Part shown: piece by piece, positions 58,853 to 64,000 of the stretch | Numbering within the stretch: the first letter of the stretch is position 1 | Layout of the letters: each line of letters begins with the position of its first letter | Source: Nitzschia sp. DOCU1 | Taxonomy: Eukaryota; Bacillariophyta; Bacillariophyceae; Bacillariales; Bacillariaceae | Assembly (NCBI GenBank): GCA_951394045.1 | Contig: OX595993.1 | Span: 558,001 to 622,000 of the forward strand | Length of the DNA: 64,000 bases | Reading direction: 5' to 3' | Translations under genes and position numbers: made by a program | The notes under the pieces: generated by a model | Seen by the model: only the letters and a program-made list of their open reading frames with translations | What the model was told of the DNA's origin: nothing | The model's database searches: none

Positions 58853-60655
58853 TTAATGCGCTAGAACTGCCGAAGAAGTCGATCGACGGCAGGACGACGA
58901 TGCATAATCGCCAAACTCAAAATGACCTTGAAATCTCAAAATGGCAGTGGCACTCACTTCATTGGCACGCACGTTTGTCGATGAAAAGGGTTTGAAATTG
59001 GAAGCATTGGCTGCTGTCCAATCATAGGCCAGATATCGAATCCCGATAGGTTTGGATCTCTTGAGCATGTTCTCCAAAGTGGCCTTCTTTTCGCCTGTGA
59101 GATACTGGACGAGTGCGGCTGGCAATGCATTTTTGTTGTTGCTAGAAGTAGCAGAACTCTCCGAACAAGCCAAAAAATCCGCTTGATACCATTTGAATAA
59201 CATGGACAAATGGATTTCATGATGTTGGGGCACCAATCGAATGGCTTCTTGACAAAAGGATTGGCTCACGAGCTCCAATTCTTCTTCCAGAGTTTCCTTT
59301 TGAAAAAATCGAATGGGTGGACACGATCGAGCTCCACAATTCAAGGCAAAATGAATGCGAGCATCTAATTTCTGGAGTGGCAATGTCAATAGCCGTTTGG
59401 AATGTTCCTCGTCATCCTCTGGACGAGGAAAGGGTCGTTTGGAAGCATAAGGATGTCGCGTATTGGCCCGTAAAATGCCATGTTCCAAATCATTGAGTGA
59501 CAAAAGATCAGGTCCTATTTGAAGTTTGACGGCCGAAAAAAAGGCTCCCCGGGTCAAACTGGATGTGGCGACACCGACTTTGACAAACGCATAGGTAATC
59601 CACAAATTGTACAAGTTCAAACCAAAGGTCTTGCGAGTCGTTTCGTCCAATTTCGCCATGTCAATAACTAGTATTAGAGAGCAAAAACACACAATAACTG
59701 TAAGCAAGTAGCTGGAATATGTCAAACTATTCCTGTCCCAACAACCTTTCATACCTTGCAAGGCACAAACGGCCACTTCGAATTCAACAAAGTTGGGATC
59801 TTGCTGCGTTTGTATATAATCCACCAAACCATTGTGATCGGTGTGACGCGCCAACACTTGATAGAGTTGTGTTTTCAAATGCCAAATCAACGTCAAAGCA
59901 TCACAAGCTGGTTCCACAGTCGCCAAACTCCAAAGCAAGTAAGAATTCAAAATGTGCGGCGTATGATGACAGCACAGTCGAAAAAAGTAATAGCCATCGT
60001 CTCGAAACATGTGATTATTACACACATGATGCAAGAGTTGATATTGGCTTTGCAAGCGTTGTAAAAATGCAACGGCTTGCTCTGCAGTACAATGGAATTC
60101 TTGTGCCACGGCAGCAATTGCTTGTGTATTGATAAAACAATGCTTGTACCAATGTGCCTTGTAAGGACGACGAGGAACTGTAATACCCGCCAAGGCGTGT
60201 TGAAGACGTTGGAAGACTTGTGGGACCGTTCGACCCATGCCATCGGGACAATTCACCGAGGCAAATTGAATAGAATTCAAATAGGATTTCTTCTGGCTGG
60301 TTTTATCGCTATCGCTAAATATTGTGGGCGGCACTGCCAATCGAGGATCGATCGGATCGTCGTCTTCTTGTGCCAAGCGTCGCCACAGGATGCCATGAGC
60401 CGATTCGTCACCTGGCGCATTGTCCCATGCCTGTAACAAGGCAAGCAATTCATCGGCTCCTCCAATGCGTTGAGAATTCAAAAAGACTTGTGGAATCGTG
60501 ACAGCCGAACCTACTAACTCTACCAAGTCGGCCCTTCGTTCAGGCCATTGCACCAAATCAATTTCCACAAAGGAAATTCCACGCACTAACAAGGCACCTT
60601 TGGCTCTCATACAATGAGGACATTCGTTGGTTCCAAAGATCGTAATGCGGCCCAT
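58853..60655 (-). CDS. glutaredoxin-DEP-DUF547 protein
   Basis: Two exons, 60655-59755 and 59667-58853, joined across an 87-nt GT-AG intron, giving 571 aa. The intron is a multiple of three with no in-frame stop, so retention would give a 600-aa form with a hydrophobic insert. Residues 1-80 are a glutaredoxin with active-site CPHC and the TIPQVFLN cis-Pro loop. ~165-245 is a DEP-like domain (HWYKHCFINTQAIAAVAQEF ... HHVCNNHMFRDDGYYFF). From ~270 the DUF547 domain carries TFGLNLYNLWITYA, LSLNDLEHGILR, DARIHFALNCGARSCPPIRFF and IRYLAYDWT. The NCGARSCP Cys pair is typical of DUF547. Function is unknown; thiol-redox signalling at membranes is inference. Confidence 0.88.
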   Translation of the reverse strand: MGRITIFGTNECPHCMRAKGALLVRGISFVEIDLVQWPERRADLVELVGSAVTIPQVFLNSQRIGGADELLALLQAWDNAPGDESAHGILWRRLAQEDDDPIDPRLAVPPTIFSDSDKTSQKKSYLNSIQFASVNCPDGMGRTVPQVFQRLQHALAGITVPRRPYKAHWYKHCFINTQAIAAVAQEFHCTAEQAVAFLQRLQSQYQLLHHVCNNHMFRDDGYYFFRLCCHHTPHILNSYLLWSLATVEPACDALTLIWHLKTQLYQVLARHTDHNGLVDYIQTQQDPNFVEFEVAVCALQGMKGCWDRNSLTYSSYLLTVIVCFCSLILVIDMAKLDETTRKTFGLNLYNLWITYAFVKVGVATSSLTRGAFFSAVKLQIGPDLLSLNDLEHGILRANTRHPYASKRPFPRPEDDEEHSKRLLTLPLQKLDARIHFALNCGARSCPPIRFFQKETLEEELELVSQSFCQEAIRLVPQHHEIHLSMLFKWYQADFLACSESSATSSNNKNALPAALVQYLTGEKKATLENMLKRSKPIGIRYLAYDWTAANASNFKPFSSTNVRANEVSATAILRFQGHFEFGDYASSSCRRSTSSAVLAH

Positions 60656-61074
60656 GGTAGTTGTATTAGGAGTGTCATGGAGTGAGAAAGGTCAGCATGT
60701 CAAAAAGCAATCTGTGGCTGTTTTCTTCATCCTCATATTCTGCTCACGCTGTTTTTGTTCTTCTTCGCGGTTTTTGCTGCCAATAGCTGACGGCATCAGG
60801 ATGTCCATGACGGACGTTGAAGGACACCACTAATTGGATTCATTCATTCGATTGAACCAAAAGATTCGCCCAACGCTTCGCCCACCCAAAATTTCAAAGA
60901 TGTGGCTGGTCGACGATGACGGCGACGACGGACCGGCGGTTCTCGCTCTCATTGGCATTTGCGATGCTGAGGAATGACTGTGAGGCTCGCCGGGACTTTT
61001 CGACTATTTAGTACTACTAAAGAGACGTCTCTTTCCTCTTGCTATAGTTCAGCCTAACCCATCAAACAACAAAC
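60656..61074. promoter_or_regulatory. divergent promoter DUF547 / ABHD17-like
   Basis: 419 bp between opposing start codons. No element I can name with confidence. Confidence 0.45.
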
Positions 61075-62571
61075 ATGGTATTTGGCTTATTGTTTGACAG
61101 TAAAGAAAAAGAAGCCAAGCTGCAACAAGAACGTCTCGAGCAAGAACAGCTAATTGCCGAACAACTCAAAGCCCTGCAGTTAGAACATGAATATCAACGT
61201 CAAACCATGACCCAAAAGGGTCTCATTAATCAGCAACAACGACTGGCACTAGAGAAAAAGAAGCAAGAAGAAGAAGAAGCAGCTGCTGCTGCCGAAGCTG
61301 CCAAGAAAAAGAGTGACACAAGCAATGGCGACACGCCAAACAACAAAACACAACCGCCAGGTCCCGCTCAAAAATTAGCGCAACACATGGAATTGGCACG
61401 CAAAGGCTATGAACAACTAGTACACGCCATTGTTCGACCCCCACGAGCCGTCTACAAACTGCATCATTTAGGGCCGGATCATTTTGAATTTTTGGGGCGG
61501 ACCTTTCAGAGAACCGATACTACCCTGTTGACGGAACGTGGCCTTCGCATTGAATGTTCTCATTGGCTTCCCACGGATGGTCAAACCCAAAAAGTCGTGG
61601 TATATATGCATGGCAATGCTTCGGCGCGTGTCGAAGTTCTACAGCAGTTATCCTATCTGCTAAGTTTGGGATGTTCCGTGGTGAGTTTTGATTTTGCGGG
61701 AAGTGGATTGAGTGATGGCCACTATGTAAGTTTAGGCTTCTATGAACGAGAAGATTTGGCAACCGTCGTGGCCCATTTACGGGCCTTGCTGGGTTCGCAA
61801 GTCGAAATTGCACTGTGGGGACGGAGCATGGGAGCTGCCACGGCTCTCATGTATGCGAGTCGAGAAGCTAGTCTGCCCATTCAAAATGTCAAATGTTTGG
61901 TGCTAGATTCCAGTTTTTGTGATTTGGTACAATTGGCAGAAGAAATGGTCGATAAAGCACGAGAACAAGGAATTGGTGTGCCGAATGTCGTAGTGAGTGT
62001 GGCGTTGGCAGCGATTGGATGGTCCGTCCAACAAAAGGCACAATTTGATATCAAGGATATTTCGCCGATTGCACATGCTCCCTTGATTGATATTCCTGCC
62101 TTGGTGGTATGTGGAGAACAAGATGATTTTATCAAACCTCGGCATAGTGAGAAAATTTGTGAAGTTTACAAGGGCAGTAAAAATTTACTCATGGTACCAG
62201 GGGATCACAATGATGTCCGGCCACCCATTTTGTTTTCGGCGGCGACTCAATTTTTGACCAAACACTTGTTGGGCGAGACTGCCGGGTTACAAGTACCCGA
62301 TGGATTGAATTTACAAACGGCACCGTGGCAACACAAGAATAATCCACAAGTGTATCGGGGTTTGCCGAGCCTGCTGCAACATTCCTTGTCGAACGCGTCA
62401 AGCATCATTGATACGACGGAAATTGGAATGACCAAGGAACGACAAGAGGCAATTCAATCGAGTCTTGTGACCATGTTGGGGCATGAAGAACAAGGCAAAG
62501 TCGCGGCGGCGGAGGGAGAAGAAATTGTACTCGAGGGAAAGGATGATAGTAATGACGAAGAGGCAGCATAG
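61075..62571 (+). CDS. alpha/beta hydrolase, ABHD17/BEM46-like
   Basis: 498 aa, single exon. The N-terminal ~80 residues form a charged coiled coil (Gln/Glu/Lys-rich, with an Ala run). The hydrolase domain spans ~115-410. It has the oxyanion strand VVVYMHGNA (~174-182), SFDFAGSGLSDG, nucleophile elbow LWGRSMGAAT with Ser ~251, catalytic Asp in VCGEQDDFIKP (~350) and His in PGDHNDVRP (~378). This combination (MHGNA, GRSMG) fits the ABHD13/17 group, some of which remove palmitate from proteins, and related lipid hydrolases. The acidic C-terminal tail is probably disordered. There is no membrane segment; association could depend on the coiled coil. Confidence 0.85.
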   Translation: MVFGLLFDSKEKEAKLQQERLEQEQLIAEQLKALQLEHEYQRQTMTQKGLINQQQRLALEKKKQEEEEAAAAAEAAKKKSDTSNGDTPNNKTQPPGPAQKLAQHMELARKGYEQLVHAIVRPPRAVYKLHHLGPDHFEFLGRTFQRTDTTLLTERGLRIECSHWLPTDGQTQKVVVYMHGNASARVEVLQQLSYLLSLGCSVVSFDFAGSGLSDGHYVSLGFYEREDLATVVAHLRALLGSQVEIALWGRSMGAATALMYASREASLPIQNVKCLVLDSSFCDLVQLAEEMVDKAREQGIGVPNVVVSVALAAIGWSVQQKAQFDIKDISPIAHAPLIDIPALVVCGEQDDFIKPRHSEKICEVYKGSKNLLMVPGDHNDVRPPILFSAATQFLTKHLLGETAGLQVPDGLNLQTAPWQHKNNPQVYRGLPSLLQHSLSNASSIIDTTEIGMTKERQEAIQSSLVTMLGHEEQGKVAAAEGEEIVLEGKDDSNDEEAA

Positions 62572-64000
62572 AAGAAGAACGACTAGTAGTAGGAAAGGAT
62601 GACGAGAATGATACTGTCGTCAGGGCTTGCAGAGTAGTAGGATGTGGTGCTGGCGTGGTGGTTGTCGTCGAGGAACCTTGCTAGCAAGAAAACTTGAGGC
62701 TTTCAGAGAGGTTTTTTATCAGCAGGAGAGAATAAGAATATGCATGACGCGTTAGTAGATTACTCGTCTAGTACTAGAGCCGAGGCTGGCAGCGGCGGCC
62801 AAGTATTGGCTGACGCAAGAATAGTAGTCGAGGGGCGATGGTAATGCTATGTAGGAGCTAGCACGGGGTAAAGATGTAGTGCTCTGGCTAGTACTACTAC
62901 TATTAGCTATGCAGTGCTGGCCTCGTCCATGATGGCTTCATCTTGCTCTTTTCTTTGCTTATTTCGTGTAGTTCCCGCAATGATGCAGAATCGTCTTACT
63001 ACACCAGAACCTTTTCCAGGGCTTCATCTTGCCCTCTCTTTTGCTTATTTTCGTGCAGTTCCCGCAATGATGTGAAAAACGCGGGAGGAGATGATGAGGG
63101 ACTATTCGACTCGTTCGACTGCCTTGTCGGCCAATGGCTACTATACGTATTCTTTCATGTTCCACGTGGCACAAGCGCAATTCTCATCTCACCATCATGA
63201 GCAAACGGCCATGGCCAACCGGCCTGAGCCAAGCTACCGCTAGCTATCGGTAGCAGTAACGTAACGACGCAAAAGCCTTTGCAAGAGTGGGGTGGGCGGG
63301 TGTATCATACATTAATTCTGACCGGTGAGTCGCAGTGCGGATGGAGTATTAATACCGATCGATGCTGATCTGTGCCACTGGAAAAGGCCCAAGATACCCA
63401 AAATTCTTCGCAACCCGAACCCAGAGAACAAAACATCCGGTGTCCATGCCTTCTTGCTTTGGCATCAAATCTTAAACCTCTATCTATGACGACACATCAC
63501 ATATTTCGACGATTACAAAGTGGGGTGGGCGGGTGTATCATACATAGATTCTGACCGGTGAGTCAGTCGCAGTGCGGATGGAGTACCGATCGATGCTGAT
63601 CTGTGCCACTGGAAAAGGCCCAAAGATACCCAAAATTCTTCGCAACCCGAACCCAGAACAAAACATGCGGTGTCCATGCCTTCTTCCTTTGGCATCAAAT
63701 CTTAAACCTCCATCTATGACGACACATCACATATTTCGACGATTACAATGTCGGGCATGAAAGTAGGTTCAACAGCTTGCATCGCGTTATTACCTTGGTT
63801 TGAATTGGAAACAAGCTGGGCTGATATACTACAATACTGTGTAGGGGGCGGGCAGCTGAAAGTCTCACATGATACGAGCCATTTGAGCTGGTGGGGAATT
63901 TTTCGATAATGACTCACTCCATTTTGACCAGTGATATGATCTCTGACCCTGGCTCATTTTGTTTTTGTTATAACAGGCTACTTTGAACACCGAACGACTG
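62572..64000. other. right-edge non-coding region
   Basis: 1.4 kb without a supported gene. It contains an imperfect ~50-bp tandem pair (62936-62988 and 63022-63072, both with CTTCATCTTGC and GTTCCCGCAATGATG) and a larger 233-bp tandem pair. CTAGTA-rich runs resemble those in the small transposable units. Confidence 0.6.
63287..63749. repeat. 233-bp tandem duplication
   Basis: Copy 1, 63287-63519, and copy 2, 63520-63749, are direct neighbours with a few substitutions and small indels. Both begin GTGGGGTGGGCGGGTGTATC and end with ACGATTACAA. No gene or RNA is recognised inside. Confidence 0.85.

Noticed and set aside
1..64000. tRNA, rRNA or CRISPR features
   Set aside because: I scanned for B-box-like GTTCRA motifs in cloverleaf context and for regularly spaced repeats and found none convincing; a tRNAscan-type search would be decisive.

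Overview
The window is nuclear DNA of a photosynthetic stramenopile, most likely a pennate diatom. The evidence is short GT-AG introns (about 50-130 nt) that join open frames exactly, the diatom-expanded DUF6824 domain (DVLFGRGK motif), signal peptides ending in ASAFAP-like motifs typical of complex-plastid targeting, a fused NirB/NirD nitrite reductase, and Pro/Ser/Thr-rich 'PS-x-PS' stalk proteins. The species cannot be fixed from the sequence alone.

Layout. 0-3 kb holds decayed material: a methyltransferase-like 3' fragment, a 30-bp palindromic tandem repeat, and a tropomodulin-like pseudogene with two frame changes. 3.2-7.5 kb holds a two-exon CRAL-TRIO/DUF6824 gene and a multi-pass membrane protein. 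7.8-14.7 kb is a transposon block: two tandem ~0.8-kb elements followed by a 5.2-kb element coding for a 1507-aa DDE-type transposase with an embedded 3'-5' exonuclease. All three have related terminal inverted repeats and are separated by GTTTT-type spacers.

15-27 kb is ordinary gene space: a type II membrane protein, an IFRD protein, mitochondrial processing peptidase beta, an armadillo-like protein, a probable plastid SDR protein with a twin-arginine-like lumen signal, and an NSF-like AAA ATPase with a plastid-type leader. 27.6-38.7 kb holds two 1066-aa membrane LRR proteins as an inverted pair, enclosing a hypothetical gene and a phospholipid scramblase. 39.7-45 kb holds a short KEN-box-containing protein and NirBD nitrite reductase.

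45-57 kb is the most unusual region. Seven members of one small-protein family (107-119 aa) lie there in mixed orientation. All share an invariant LDLRFIDAR core, a Ser-rich linker and a basic IRxxFRR-type tail. I recognise no known family. The cluster is interspersed with an LRR-like pseudogene, a 42-bp hAT-like micro-element, a 779-aa protein of unknown function and an alpha/beta hydrolase. 57-62.6 kb holds a GT49/LARGE-like glycosyltransferase, a glutaredoxin-DEP-DUF547 protein and an ABHD17-like hydrolase. The right edge is non-coding with tandem duplications.

The genes are independent transcription units and no operon-like logic is seen. The dominant process is local duplication: inverted LRR genes, the seven-member small family, duplicated convergent 3' ends at 21.1-21.6 kb, tandem elements and short tandem repeats.
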